DNA of 64,000 nt from the NCBI RefSeq assembly GCF_012584515.1, contig NZ_CP051461.1, positions 1,669,501 through 1,733,500 on the forward strand, written 5' to 3'. Source of the stretch: Polaromonas vacuolata. GTDB taxonomy: Bacteria > Pseudomonadota > Gammaproteobacteria > Burkholderiales > Burkholderiaceae_C. A program made the translations under genes and the position numbers. How positions within the stretch are numbered: position 1 is the first letter of the stretch; every line of letters starts with the position of its first letter. This document shows positions 1 to 8,380 of this stretch, one piece after another. The notes beneath the pieces were generated by a model. The model was not told the origin of the DNA, ran no database searches, and saw only the letters and a list, made by a program, of their open reading frames with translations.

Positions 1-741
1 GTGGTGATTCGGGCAAAGGCATAAGATATTTTCCCAAATGTCCGGTCCATTGTGCGGCGCACCCAAAGGTGTGATGTGTGCTGCTTCTGCGTAAGGACCG
101 CTGTTTGTTTCAATAGTCGTGTCACATACCTGGCATAGGTGTTGGTAGTGCAGTTTCAGGCTCTTTGAAAGCGCCGAATCTCTAACAACACGCTGGACGG
201 TGGTCTCTACACGTTCGGGTGATGGATTGCCAAGTGGTATTGCTTTCTTGCTAGATTTTTTTATTGGCTGAGGGATTGTGTTCGTCGCAACAAGTTGTTC
301 AAGCCGAAAGCGCCAGATGGCAAAACCATCGACTCGCTTTTCAGACCAGTAACTCTCCACTCTATAAAGGCCGTCATAGCGGTAGCCGCTTGCTGGTGCG
401 AATGAATTTTTTCGGTCTTCACCGCGTATGACGCGAACCGGTTGAGCGTTTAGCAGGTTTTGAACTAGGGCTGCATTGCCTAGTGTCAGTGTCTGGTCTT
501 TGTCATGTTTTCCACCTTTGTTGCGACCGCCTTGGCCTGTGTAGACGATCACGTCGCCTTGATCAGAGTCATTTTCATAGCCACCAGAAATAACGACAGA
601 GTCGGCACCGTCTTTTGCTCTGCCAGAAATCCCACCCATCGATGATCGATGAACGCCGACTTTATTCATTGCTTTGTAGTTGACGAAAGAGTCTCCTACA
701 GACACGTCTTCTAGATGCCCAAAGATTATTTCAGTTGCCAT
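1..741 (-). CDS. SRA (YDG)-HNH protein, probable modification-dependent restriction endonuclease (partial)
   Basis: Reading the minus strand from an ATG at 741 gives 247 codons without a stop up to the window edge, so the C-terminus is missing. The first ~150 residues look like an SRA/YDG domain (start MATEIIFGHLEDVSVGD, then GVHRSSMGGISG, SVVISGGYENDSDQGDVI, YTGQGG and SGYRYDGLYRVESYW). After a lysine-rich linker comes an HNH nuclease domain with CQVCDTTIET, AEAAHITPLGAPHNGPD and ILCLCPNHH; the window ends just after the CPNHH motif. The ribosome site GGGAG lies 7 bases before the ATG. SRA-HNH enzymes of the TagI type bind DNA carrying modified cytosine and cut it; that function is inferred from domain order. 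No methyltransferase partner is visible on the right side. The neighbouring gap is AT-rich and gene-poor, which fits a mobile defence gene. Confidence 0.88.
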   Translation of the reverse strand, partial: MATEIIFGHLEDVSVGDSFVNYKAMNKVGVHRSSMGGISGRAKDGADSVVISGGYENDSDQGDVIVYTGQGGRNKGGKHDKDQTLTLGNAALVQNLLNAQPVRVIRGEDRKNSFAPASGYRYDGLYRVESYWSEKRVDGFAIWRFRLEQLVATNTIPQPIKKSSKKAIPLGNPSPERVETTVQRVVRDSALSKSLKLHYQHLCQVCDTTIETNSGPYAEAAHITPLGAPHNGPDIWENILCLCPNHH

Positions 742-850
742 TTTCTTACTCCCTTTTTTTGTAGCCTCAACGCCGATCGGTCTGACTTGCTCGCTCGCTA
801 GCTAGTCTTATTTCTTATTACTGCCGTCGGCTAAAGCCAAGTCTTATCGC

Positions 851-866
851 GTTACGAGTTCGTAAC
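851..866. promoter_or_regulatory. Perfect palindrome upstream of the SRA-HNH gene
   Basis: GTTACGA-GT-TCGTAAC is a perfect inverted repeat with 7-bp arms and a 2-bp centre, about 110 bp before the SRA-HNH start codon. The size suits a dimeric repressor operator. No regulator gene is seen beside it, so the role is inferred. Confidence 0.35.
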
Positions 867-1398
867 TTTTGCTCTTTTGACTCAATGATTAATACGTGTA
901 CTTAGCATTGAATGATTGTTACATCATTGTTGCCAAAGTGTATGAAGTTGGCATTACATAAACATGCCTAAATACTCTTTTTTTTGAATGCTTACGGTTT
1001 TGTGTTGTATCGACTTTTGTATAAATAAAAGTCAACGCTTTGCGTCTTAAACGGCTGCGATCATGGAATGTTTTCTTCGAGGAGTGAGCGAAATAATTTC
1101 GTCCCTGATGCCTCAATCCAGTGCGCTTTATTAACTGGTTTATTAACTCATTCAATTCATGCGACGCAATACGCAAGAATTGAAATGCTATTAAGTGAAA
1201 TTGAATTTTTTCGAGCAAACGCTGAATAGTTGTTTGCCGACGCTATTGGTGTCGATAGATTCGATTCGTGTGCAAGACTCATTACGCTTTTGCCAACGGG
1301 TGGTTTTATATAAATCGCAGTGGCCGCTTAAATGCTGCACAGATTTCCTGTAAATTTCAAGCGTCAGTTTGTACCTGATTAATCTTTAAATTTAGGCG

Positions 1399-1428
1399 AA
1401 AAAAAGGCCAGCGTTAAACACTGGCCTT
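1399..1428 (-). terminator. Intrinsic terminator, minus strand
   Basis: An 8-bp stem (AAGGCCAG / CTGGCCTT) with a 9-nt loop is followed on the minus strand by a run of seven T. It lies 190 bases downstream of the DUF4399 stop codon, so it either ends that transcript with a long 3' UTR or ends a separate small transcript. Confidence 0.7.
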
Positions 1429-1617
1429 ATATGTCTCAACTCCTCACGTTGTCGATATGCTTGCTTATTTTGTGCGCTTTGGCGAGCGGTTAGCTGCGAA
1501 GGGTGTAGACAAAACGATTAGCCGTGTTGACACGATGAACAGCTTGGCTAACGATGGTTTGCAGTGAATATTGTTTATTTGACTTAAGCTGGCTTAATGG
1601 GAAAGCGCTCAGTGCGC

Positions 1618-2031
1618 TTACTTCGCCGCCTCAACATTCACAGTAATAGTCTGACTCATCCCCGCCCCATAAGACTGGTGCGCGCCGTTGCCAAACTGCA
1701 TGGTTAAGGTGTGCTTGCCCGGCGCAAGTTTGATTTCTGCTTCTTGTTGGCCTTTGCCAAAGTGAATGTGGGTGTCGTCCGCCGGTATGCTGGCGCCGGC
1801 GGCTATGGGAGCGCCGTCTACGATGATGTGGTGGTGGCCGGTTTTGTCTGTCATCTCGCCTAAGGGGGCTATCTTCATACCTTCTAGACCAAAACTGAGT
1901 TTGACTGGTGAGCTTACGTTGGCGTTATTTTGTGGGGATTGAAAAAATACGCGCTCGGCTACACCGGCTTGGATTGAGAGCAAGGATGCTGACAGAAAGA
2001 GGGCGCTCGCAGCAATGGATTGTTTGATCAT
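1618..2031 (-). CDS. DUF4399 family exported protein
   Basis: A 137-residue protein with an N-terminal signal peptide (MIKQSIAASALFLSASLLS, likely cleaved near QAGVA-ER). The mature part matches the DUF4399 pattern: VFFQSPQNNANVSSPVKLSF, then GMKIAPLGE, TGHHHIIVDG, DDTHIHFGKGQ and LAPGKHTLTMQFGNGAHQSYG. It is histidine-rich, with HHH and HIHFGK runs, which suggests metal contact or simply fold-specific residues; the function of the family is not established. It is transcribed alone. Length is usual for the family. Confidence 0.85.
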   Translation of the reverse strand: MIKQSIAASALFLSASLLSIQAGVAERVFFQSPQNNANVSSPVKLSFGLEGMKIAPLGEMTDKTGHHHIIVDGAPIAAGASIPADDTHIHFGKGQQEAEIKLAPGKHTLTMQFGNGAHQSYGAGMSQTITVNVEAAK

Positions 2032-2260
2032 ATTGGCCTTTTTTTGAGGTTAGAAACTAAGATTTTAGTTTCTCACATTAGCCTCGTTTTTTTTATTGAC
2101 GGGCTATTGCTAGAGCCAATGCCAATGCTTTGAGTCAAATTAAATTAAATTAAAGGTTAATTTTTGGTTTGACGCTGAGTAAATCTGTTTTAGATTTTTT
2201 CGCTTGTCTGGACATGATCCCAGGCTGGCTTACATAGTTTGACAATGGTTTAGGCATATT

Positions 2261-2317
2261 GGCGTATAGGCTTATGGCTTATGGCGTATGGCGTATGGCG
2301 TATTGCGTATGGCGTAT
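2261..2317. repeat. Heptanucleotide tandem repeat (GGCGTAT)
   Basis: About eight head-to-tail units of GGCGTAT, with variants GGCTTAT and TGCGTAT and one 8-base unit, lie in the gap between DUF4399 and the glutathione transferase gene. The three central units (2283-2303) are identical. It is outside genes, so slippage would not affect coding. The same gap also holds a short ATTAA repeat near 2140-2155. Confidence 0.8.
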
Positions 2318-2392
2318 AGGCGCAGTGGTTAGAACTTGATTCAGGCTAAAACTAGGTTTAACCCGAACTGAATTCTTAGCAAATTTTTTTGC

Positions 2393-2998
2393 TTAAAGCG
2401 ACCAAGCCATCTGCATAGAAGGCCGTTGGCTAAACTTCACATACCAAGCTTTTACCTTTGGATAGCGCGCACGCCAGTCTATGTCGTCAAAGCGTAAATC
2501 TAGGTACCACAACGCGCAACCAAGCGTTATTGATCCTATGTCCACCCGGTCTGTCATAACCATAATGTCGGCTTCTAAATAGCTAAGTGCAGTTTCTACT
2601 TTATCCATCTGCCCAGCACGCCATTCCGGCCAGCGCATGGCTTCTGGCCGTGCGATGTCTTCATAGCGTGCCAATAGGCAAGCATCCATCATGCCGTCTC
2701 CTAGGGATTGCAGTGTTAGCGTTTCCCAACGTGTTTTACCTGTGCGTGGATGTAATGTGCCATTGGCTAAATCGTCTAAGTACTCGCAAATCACGCGGCT
2801 GTCGTACAGCGTTTGGCCCTCTTCGGTAATGAAAGTAGGTACTTTTCCCAGTGGATTTTTTGCGATGATGTCGGCATCGCGCTTAATGGGATTGGCATTA
2901 GAGGCCAGCAGTTTGATGCGCCCCTCTAGTCCTAGCTCATGGCTTGCGACCATACATTTGCGCACATAGGGGGAGTTGGGGGAAAAAAATATTTGCAT
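2393..2998 (-). CDS. Glutathione S-transferase family protein
   Basis: A 201-residue soluble protein with the GST layout. The N-terminal thioredoxin-like domain starts MQIFFSPNSPYVRKCMVASH, where SPY..KC is the glutathione-activating region, and has the NPLGKVPTF cis-proline loop and the YDSRVICEYLDD segment that binds the gamma-glutamyl part of glutathione. The all-alpha C-terminal domain runs from about residue 85. Likely role is detoxification or thiol transfer; substrate is unknown. It is a stand-alone gene preceded by a long gap on the upstream side. Length is typical. Confidence 0.9.
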   Translation of the reverse strand: MQIFFSPNSPYVRKCMVASHELGLEGRIKLLASNANPIKRDADIIAKNPLGKVPTFITEEGQTLYDSRVICEYLDDLANGTLHPRTGKTRWETLTLQSLGDGMMDACLLARYEDIARPEAMRWPEWRAGQMDKVETALSYLEADIMVMTDRVDIGSITLGCALWYLDLRFDDIDWRARYPKVKAWYVKFSQRPSMQMAWSL

Positions 2999-3452
2999 TT
3001 CGTTTGGCCTTTCAAATTATTGTTGAGGTTTACTCGTTAGCAAAGCACTTTAAATTGATAGGGTGCTGCCGCTTAATAAATAAGAAATTAATGTCGCTTC
3101 ATTTTGTTTAATGCGCTGGGCGATGGGCTTAATTTTTCAGCGCCAAAAAAAGGGTCTAGATCACTATACCGCTTGACCTTGGCTTAATAATTTTTAAACG
3201 TATTAGGCGGTTAAAGCCACTTAATGGAGTGTTTTATGCATTGGCTTTATTCAACTGGATATAAGCATGGTTTTGTTGATTCTACTTAACACTTTACCTT
3301 TAACTTTGCGTGTCATTGTTCTTAGTTACCCATAGTTCTGAGTGCTAAGCGGCTTGATTAAGCAAAATCAACTGACATAGTCCTGCTCATAAGCGCTATC
3401 AGCCATGGCGACCTAAGATGTTTCAACTTGCTTGACTCAGGAAAGACCCACT
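2999..3452. other. Intergenic gap between divergent genes
   Basis: About 450 bases between the divergently oriented glutathione transferase and sorbosone-dehydrogenase-like genes. It must carry both promoters. No terminator, RNA gene or clear operator could be recognised in it. Confidence 0.4.
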
Positions 3453-4829
3453 ATGTTGAATGCTGCATTAGCCAGACCTTTTAAATCGACGCGCGGACTG
3501 CGCGTCAGCGCCAAACGAGGTGGCGCTCTCGCCTTGTTCGCACTGACCGCTAGTTTGAGTTTGATAGGCTGTGGAGATATGGCGCGCTTACAGGTCGCTG
3601 ATGGTTCTGGTCTTACGCCTACGTTGCCAGAGCCGCGTAGCAGCTTGATACCGACTGTTAATATTGCGCCCGCCGTAGGCTGGCCTGACGGTGTGCAACC
3701 CAGTAGTCCTCTGGGCACTCAGGTCAACGCATTTGCACGTGGTCTGGACCATCCGCGTTGGTTGCTAACTTTGCCTAATGGTGATGTGCTGGTGGCTGAA
3801 ACCAACGCCCCTGCAAAGCCCGACGATGCTAGCGGTATTCGCGGCTGGGTCATGGGCTTAGTCATGAAGCGCGCGGGTGCTGCAACCCAGAGTGCAAACC
3901 GGATTACTTTGCTGCGCGATAGCAAGGGCAGTGGCACGGCTGATCAACGCTTTGTGCTGCTAGAAGGTTTGAATTCTCCATTTGGTATGGCGTGGGTGGA
4001 CGGCATGCTGTATGTGGCCAATACCGATGCGGTTGTGCGTTTTCCTTACCCGCTGGGGGATACACGCATCTCAAGTGCCGGCGTAAAAATAGCTGATTTG
4101 CCAGCTGGCCGCATCAACCATCACTGGACTAAAAGCTTGATTGCCAGCCCCGACGGCCAATCGCTTTACGTTACCGTAGGCTCAAACAGCAATGTGGCTG
4201 AACGCGGTATGGCGGCCGAAGAAGGCCGAGCTGCGGTTTGGAAGTTAGATATAAAAAGTGCGGACATGCGGCTATTTGCCACTGGTTTGCGAAATCCCAA
4301 TGGCATGGCTTGGGAGCCGGTAACCGGCGCACTCTGGACCGTGGTTAACGAGCGCGATGAGTTGGGCAGTGATCTTGTGCCCGACTATTTAACCTCGGTA
4401 GTGAAAGACGGATTTTATGGCTGGCCTTATAGCTGGTATGGCGACCACGTCGATGTGCGTGTTAAACCGCCAAGGCCTGATTTAGTCGCCAGTGCCATAG
4501 TGCCAGATTACGCGTTAGGACCACATACCGCGTCACTCGGACTGGCTTGGGCTGGCGGTACAACGCTACCGGCAGCCTATTCGCAAGGCATGTTTATCGG
4601 TCAACACGGCTCATGGAACCGTCGCCCGCACAGCGGCTACAAAGTCGTCTACGTGCCGTTTTCGCAAGGCAAGCCTTCTGGTCTGCCGGTAGATGTGATG
4701 ACGGGTTTTCTCAGTGCCGACGGTAACGCTTATGGTCGGCCAGTGGGTGTGGTGATGGACAAGGGTGGGGCGTTGTTGGTGGCTGATGATGTGGGGAACG
4801 TTATTTGGCGATTGAGTGCTGCGCGCTGA
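3453..4829 (+). CDS. PQQ-dependent sugar (sorbosone) dehydrogenase-like lipoprotein
   Basis: A secreted lipoprotein of the glucose/sorbosone dehydrogenase beta-propeller family. The start ATG at 3453 is chosen because AGGAAAG lies 7 bases upstream; an in-frame TTG at 3432 is possible but has no such site. The N-terminus has basic residues, a hydrophobic stretch and a lipobox (LSLIGC). The rest is a propeller with family motifs: [86 protein letters not shown] and [20 protein letters not shown]. The family oxidises sugars or aldehydes using PQQ; the substrate here is unknown and many relatives have unproven activity. It is monocistronic. Confidence 0.85.
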   Translation: MLNAALARPFKSTRGLRVSAKRGGALALFALTASLSLIGCGDMARLQVADGSGLTPTLPEPRSSLIPTVNIAPAVGWPDGVQPSSPLGTQVNAFARGLDHPRWLLTLPNGDVLVAETNAPAKPDDASGIRGWVMGLVMKRAGAATQSANRITLLRDSKGSGTADQRFVLLEGLNSPFGMAWVDGMLYVANTDAVVRFPYPLGDTRISSAGVKIADLPAGRINHHWTKSLIASPDGQSLYVTVGSNSNVAERGMAAEEGRAAVWKLDIKSADMRLFATGLRNPNGMAWEPVTGALWTVVNERDELGSDLVPDYLTSVVKDGFYGWPYSWYGDHVDVRVKPPRPDLVASAIVPDYALGPHTASLGLAWAGGTTLPAAYSQGMFIGQHGSWNRRPHSGYKVVYVPFSQGKPSGLPVDVMTGFLSADGNAYGRPVGVVMDKGGALLVADDVGNVIWRLSAAR

Positions 4830-5045
4830 CTATTTATGCTGCTGTTTTGGTGTTGATTTTTAGGCGCTAAAAAGTGCGTTATCTCGCCTCTTAAAAAAGC
4901 AGTAATGGACGTGCAGACTGCATTTATTTTTAGATGCCGAGCGGTTTAATAAAGGCTCAAATTATTGACCCGTGTCTGGGCGTTTGTGCGTAGTTGGGCA
5001 AGAATTGTTGCAAACAGGTTTGCTTTTTTGAAAAGTTTTTTTTGC

Positions 5046-5076
5046 GCATTACTTCTCAACAAGTAATGCATTTTTT
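5046..5076 (+). terminator. Intrinsic terminator, plus strand
   Basis: A 9-bp stem GCATTACTT / AAGTAATGC with a 6-nt loop is followed by ATTTTTT. It lies 217 bases after the stop of the sorbosone-dehydrogenase-like gene. The rest of the 4830-5248 gap has no convincing coding region. Confidence 0.7.
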
Positions 5077-5144
5077 AACATAAAGCAATATTAGGTAAAT
5101 TTTTAAATGTCGCTGGACAGTGAATCTCTCAGTCTTTGATCAAA

Positions 5145-5177
5145 GCATAAATAATGCATAAATAATGCATAAATAAA
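5145..5177. repeat. Three 11-bp tandem repeats before the aminotransferase gene
   Basis: GCATAAATAAT occurs twice and GCATAAATAAA once, head to tail, ending 71 bases before the aminotransferase start codon. An 11-bp period is close to one helical turn, so the copies present the same DNA face. It may be a regulatory array or a slippage product. Confidence 0.8.
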
Positions 5178-5248
5178 GCAGCAAAAAAGATGCGAATAAG
5201 ATGACTCGTATCTGCTGTTGAAATATTTAAACTTCGATTGAAAACCGT

Positions 5249-6433
5249 ATGACTCATTCCCGCCCCGGTCACCAGTTTTTACATTCACCCGGCCCTACGC
5301 ATGTGCCGTTAGCCGTCATGCAGGCCATGGCTAATCAACCCATGGATCTTGCCGATCCCCGGCTTAACGGCATCATTGACCGGGTTGAAGCTGGCCTTAA
5401 ACGTTTGCTCAATACTGAGTCGGCGAATATTTTTCTTTATGCCGCCAACGGTCATGGCGCGTGGGAGGCGGTTATTAGTAATCTGATTGCACCAGGTCAA
5501 ACGGTGTTGGTGCCGGGTACTGGCCACTTCTCTGAGTCTTGGGCGGTACAAACTGAGGCCATGGGTGGTCATGTCATTCGCACACCTTGGGTTGAGGGTT
5601 TGTCGATTGATGTGGCCGCTGTTGAGCGCGTCTTGCGGGAGGACACTGAGCACAAAATCGTGGCGGTGTTTGCCGTGCATACCGACACCGCCAGCAGTAT
5701 TAGCAGTGACTTGTTGGCATTGCGCGCCGTTCTTGATGCGGTAAAACATCCCGCACTTTTTGTTGTCGATGTAGTGGCCTCGTTAGGGGCGAGTCGGTTC
5801 TCTATGCATGAGGTAGGGGCCAATGTTGTTTTGGGTGCTTCGCAAAAAGGTTTGATGTGCCCACCCGGTCTTGGTTTTGCAGCGGCTGATGCGCGTGCGA
5901 TGGCGGTTTGCGAGGCCAATCCCACACCCCGTTTTTACTGGGACTGGCGACTGCGCGTGAGCGAATTTTCGTATCGAAAATTTTGCGGTACGCCGCCGCA
6001 AACTTTGCTCATGGGTTTAGACGCTGCGCTAGAGCTTATTTTTCATGAAGGCGTCGATCAGGTTTTGGCGCGCCATCAACTTATTAAACGCATGGTGCAT
6101 GCAGCTGTTGCTTGTTGGAGTCAAGGCGGCGCGCTTCACTTTCTGGCCAGTGACCCGGCTAGTCGTTCAGCCTCCGTGACGGCTGTTGCGGTGGGGCCAG
6201 GTGCTAATCCGGAAGCTTTACGCACCTTGGCGCGGGAACGTTTTGATGTGGCGCTGGCTGGCGGCTTGGGTCAATTGGCTGGCCGGGTTTTTCGTATCGG
6301 CCACATGGGCGACATTAACGCGCCCATGATTTTGGGTTGCTTAGGCGGCGTAGAAGCTGCGCTGCGCGTGCAGCGCGTGCCGATTGGCTCAGGTGCATTA
6401 GAGGCGGCGGTGGCGTGCTTGGTTGCAGGCTAG
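5249..6433 (+). CDS. Class V aminotransferase (alanine/serine-glyoxylate family)
   Basis: A 394-residue PLP enzyme of fold type I, class V. Visible family features are the N-terminal FLHSPGPTHVPLAVMQAM, the glycine-rich YAANGHGAWEAVISN, the VVDVVASLGA segment with the cofactor-contacting aspartate, and the PLP lysine in LGASQKGLMCPPGL. The C-terminal small domain has GLGQLAGRVFRIGHMGD. Relatives move an amino group from serine or alanine to glyoxylate or pyruvate in one-carbon and photorespiratory-type metabolism; the exact donor cannot be read from sequence. Length is normal. It is alone, with an 11-bp repeat array upstream. Confidence 0.88.
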   Translation: MTHSRPGHQFLHSPGPTHVPLAVMQAMANQPMDLADPRLNGIIDRVEAGLKRLLNTESANIFLYAANGHGAWEAVISNLIAPGQTVLVPGTGHFSESWAVQTEAMGGHVIRTPWVEGLSIDVAAVERVLREDTEHKIVAVFAVHTDTASSISSDLLALRAVLDAVKHPALFVVDVVASLGASRFSMHEVGANVVLGASQKGLMCPPGLGFAAADARAMAVCEANPTPRFYWDWRLRVSEFSYRKFCGTPPQTLLMGLDAALELIFHEGVDQVLARHQLIKRMVHAAVACWSQGGALHFLASDPASRSASVTAVAVGPGANPEALRTLARERFDVALAGGLGQLAGRVFRIGHMGDINAPMILGCLGGVEAALRVQRVPIGSGALEAAVACLVAG

Positions 6434-6551
6434 TTTTCTTGTTATGCATCGGCGGTGGTTGAAACGGTCAATTTGACCTGAATCTAAGCATTCATTGACG
6501 TTTTTATTGACGACTTTAGAGTCTTTCACACCTCACTTTTTTGACCGAAAA

Positions 6552-6578
6552 ATTATTTGAATTATTTGAATTATTTGA
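6552..6578. repeat. Three 9-bp tandem repeats
   Basis: ATTATTTGA is repeated three times without interruption in the gap before the phosphatase-like gene, ending 94 bases before its start codon. It is AT-rich and probably lies in the promoter region. Confidence 0.75.
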
Positions 6579-6672
6579 AATTGACTTTTATTTCACTCAG
6601 CTTTCGTCACTAATTTGTAATTTTTGCGATACAAAATTTCAGTTTTACAAAACGTTTCAAAGGTTGTGATTC

Positions 6673-8286
6673 ATGAAGTCAAAGTTATTTCGCTCGCCAT
6701 TGGCTTGTCTGTCCGTCATCATTGGTGTGCTCAGCCTTCATGCTTGTGCGCAAGATGGGACTCTTGTCTCGGGTGCAGTGAGTAATGTAGGTCAGACCAA
6801 AAATACGAATGCGCTAACACCATCACTGGCACCTGTTAAGCGCGTGTTGCTCATTAGCATTGACGGCATGCACCAGCAAGACCTCAATGTTTTTGTCAAA
6901 AGTCACCCTGATTCAAGTTTGTCACAGCTCTCTAGCAGTGGCGTGACTTATCAGCAAGCGTTCACGCCTGGCATGTCTGATTCCTTCCCCGGTTTAGCGG
7001 CTATGTTGACTGGCGGTACAGCTAAGTCGCATGGTTTTTTCTATGATGAAAGTTATGATGCGACGCTTTATCCCGCAGGCTCTAATTGCCAGGGCCCGCT
7101 TGGCGCTGAAGTTGACTGGACCGATTTCATGAATCAAGGCTTTGATGAGAAAGTCGGCTTTGTTCAAGTCCCTGGCAACACTGATGGTAAGCACCCGTTC
7201 GCACCGCTAGACCTGACCAAACTACCGCTGCGTAAGCTAGAAAATGGCAACTGTACGGTCGTTTATCCACACGACTACTTGCGCGTGAACACGATTTTCG
7301 AAGTCATCAAACAAAGCACTGGCGCACGTACAGCTTGGTCGGATAAGCACACGGTTTATGAGTGGGTAAACGGTCCGTCCGGGAAAGGTGTGGATGATTT
7401 GTTTGTGCCCGAGATCAAGGCCGAAGCCGTCGCCGGCAGTGGCGCAGCTTATGAAGCGGTGCTTTCGACAACGCTGATTTATGACGATATTAAAGTCGGT
7501 GCAATGCTCAATCAAATCGGTGGTTTAGATTCTTCTGGCATACATAAAGTCGGCGTACCGGTAATCATGGGTTTGAACTTTCAAGCTTTGAGTGTGGCGC
7601 AAAAAGCCGCTAGCCCGGGCGGCGGCTATCTTGATGCTGCGGCTACACCGGATACTCAGGTCGCTACTGCTATGCTGCACACCGATGCGTCTTTGGGGAA
7701 AATGATAGCGGCACTTAAAGCGCAAAACCTGTTTTCTTCGACCATGATTGTGGTGAGTTCTAAACACGGTCAATCGCCCATTGATCGGCGCAAAGTGCAA
7801 CATGTCGGCCACTTTAGTGCTTTGCCTGCCTTTGCTTCTTTTAAAGAGGATATTGCGCTAATAGTTGATGACTCAACCGCCATGATTTGGATGAAAAATC
7901 ACGGCAAAGCGGCGGCTTTGGCGGCTACGATCAAGGCCAATCCGGATGCGTTTTTTGCCCAGGATGTTTTATCCGGTGAGGCCATGACGGCCTTGTATGG
8001 CGACCCGGCAATGGGTCGTACGCCAGACATCATCGTCCAGCCAAAGTCGGGTGTGATTTACACCAAGAAAGGCAAGAAAATTGCTGAACATGGTGGTAAT
8101 TCGGCTGACGACGCACACATTGCCTTGTTGGTATCGGCGCCTGGTTTGGTGGCAAAAAATGTCCACACCATGGTAAACCTCACGCAGGTTGCACCAACCG
8201 TTTTGCAGGCTCTAGGTATCTCGCCGCTCACACTTCAAGCGGTTGCAGCCGAGGGGACTTTGGTCTTGCCGCAACTAGGTTTGTAG
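6673..8286 (+). CDS. Alkaline phosphatase-like phosphodiesterase/nucleotide pyrophosphatase lipoprotein
   Basis: A 537-residue exported protein of the type I phosphodiesterase/nucleotide pyrophosphatase branch of the alkaline phosphatase superfamily. The signal peptide ends in a lipobox (SLHAC). Metal-site motifs are in order: VLLISIDGMHQQDL near residue 60 (first Asp), SDSFPGLAAMLTGGTAKSHG (nucleophile and partner region), VVSSKHGQSPID (Lys-His motif near residue 360) and KKIAEHGGNSADDAHIALLV (Asp-His region near 480). It probably hydrolyses phosphate diesters or nucleotides at the cell surface; substrate is unknown. It is monocistronic and followed by a strong hairpin. Confidence 0.85.
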   Translation: MKSKLFRSPLACLSVIIGVLSLHACAQDGTLVSGAVSNVGQTKNTNALTPSLAPVKRVLLISIDGMHQQDLNVFVKSHPDSSLSQLSSSGVTYQQAFTPGMSDSFPGLAAMLTGGTAKSHGFFYDESYDATLYPAGSNCQGPLGAEVDWTDFMNQGFDEKVGFVQVPGNTDGKHPFAPLDLTKLPLRKLENGNCTVVYPHDYLRVNTIFEVIKQSTGARTAWSDKHTVYEWVNGPSGKGVDDLFVPEIKAEAVAGSGAAYEAVLSTTLIYDDIKVGAMLNQIGGLDSSGIHKVGVPVIMGLNFQALSVAQKAASPGGGYLDAAATPDTQVATAMLHTDASLGKMIAALKAQNLFSSTMIVVSSKHGQSPIDRRKVQHVGHFSALPAFASFKEDIALIVDDSTAMIWMKNHGKAAALAATIKANPDAFFAQDVLSGEAMTALYGDPAMGRTPDIIVQPKSGVIYTKKGKKIAEHGGNSADDAHIALLVSAPGLVAKNVHTMVNLTQVAPTVLQALGISPLTLQAVAAEGTLVLPQLGL

Positions 8287-8293
8287 TTTTTAA

Positions 8294-8329
8294 AACACCT
8301 GCGCAAAGTCTTGACTTTGCGCAGGTGTT
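8294..8329. terminator. Long hairpin between convergent genes
   Basis: A perfect 17-bp inverted repeat (AACACCTGCGCAAAGTC and its complement) with a 2-nt centre starts 8 bases after the phosphatase-like stop codon and lies between convergent genes. There is no T-run after the right arm; a short T-run precedes the left arm, so it could serve the minus strand as a terminator and the plus strand as a 3'-end hairpin. Confidence 0.65.
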
Positions 8330-8380
8330 GTCCGTGTCATGCTGCAAACAGTTTTTGTTTGCGCTAAGTTTTTTCAAACT

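Larger units (their letters stand above)
742..1617. other. Gene-poor intergenic stretch
   Basis: About 875 bases between the SRA-HNH gene and the DUF4399 gene with no convincing coding region. A 99-codon open frame on the minus strand (919-1218) has no recognisable domain and no clear ribosome site. The stretch holds the presumed promoter region of the SRA-HNH gene, a perfect 7-2-7 palindrome at 851-866 and an intrinsic terminator for minus-strand transcription at 1399-1428. It looks more AT-rich than the flanking genes and may contain decayed sequence. Confidence 0.5.

Noticed and set aside
919..1218. 99-codon minus-strand frame in the gap
   Set aside because: No known domain, no clear ribosome site, unusual composition in an AT-rich gap; more likely chance.
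1437..1617. Possible tRNA or structured RNA upstream of the minus-strand terminator
   Set aside because: No cloverleaf, T-loop (GTTCGA) or other recognisable RNA pattern could be found.
2261..2317. Heptamer array as a CRISPR
   Set aside because: Units are contiguous 7-mers without spacers, and no cas gene is present anywhere in the window.
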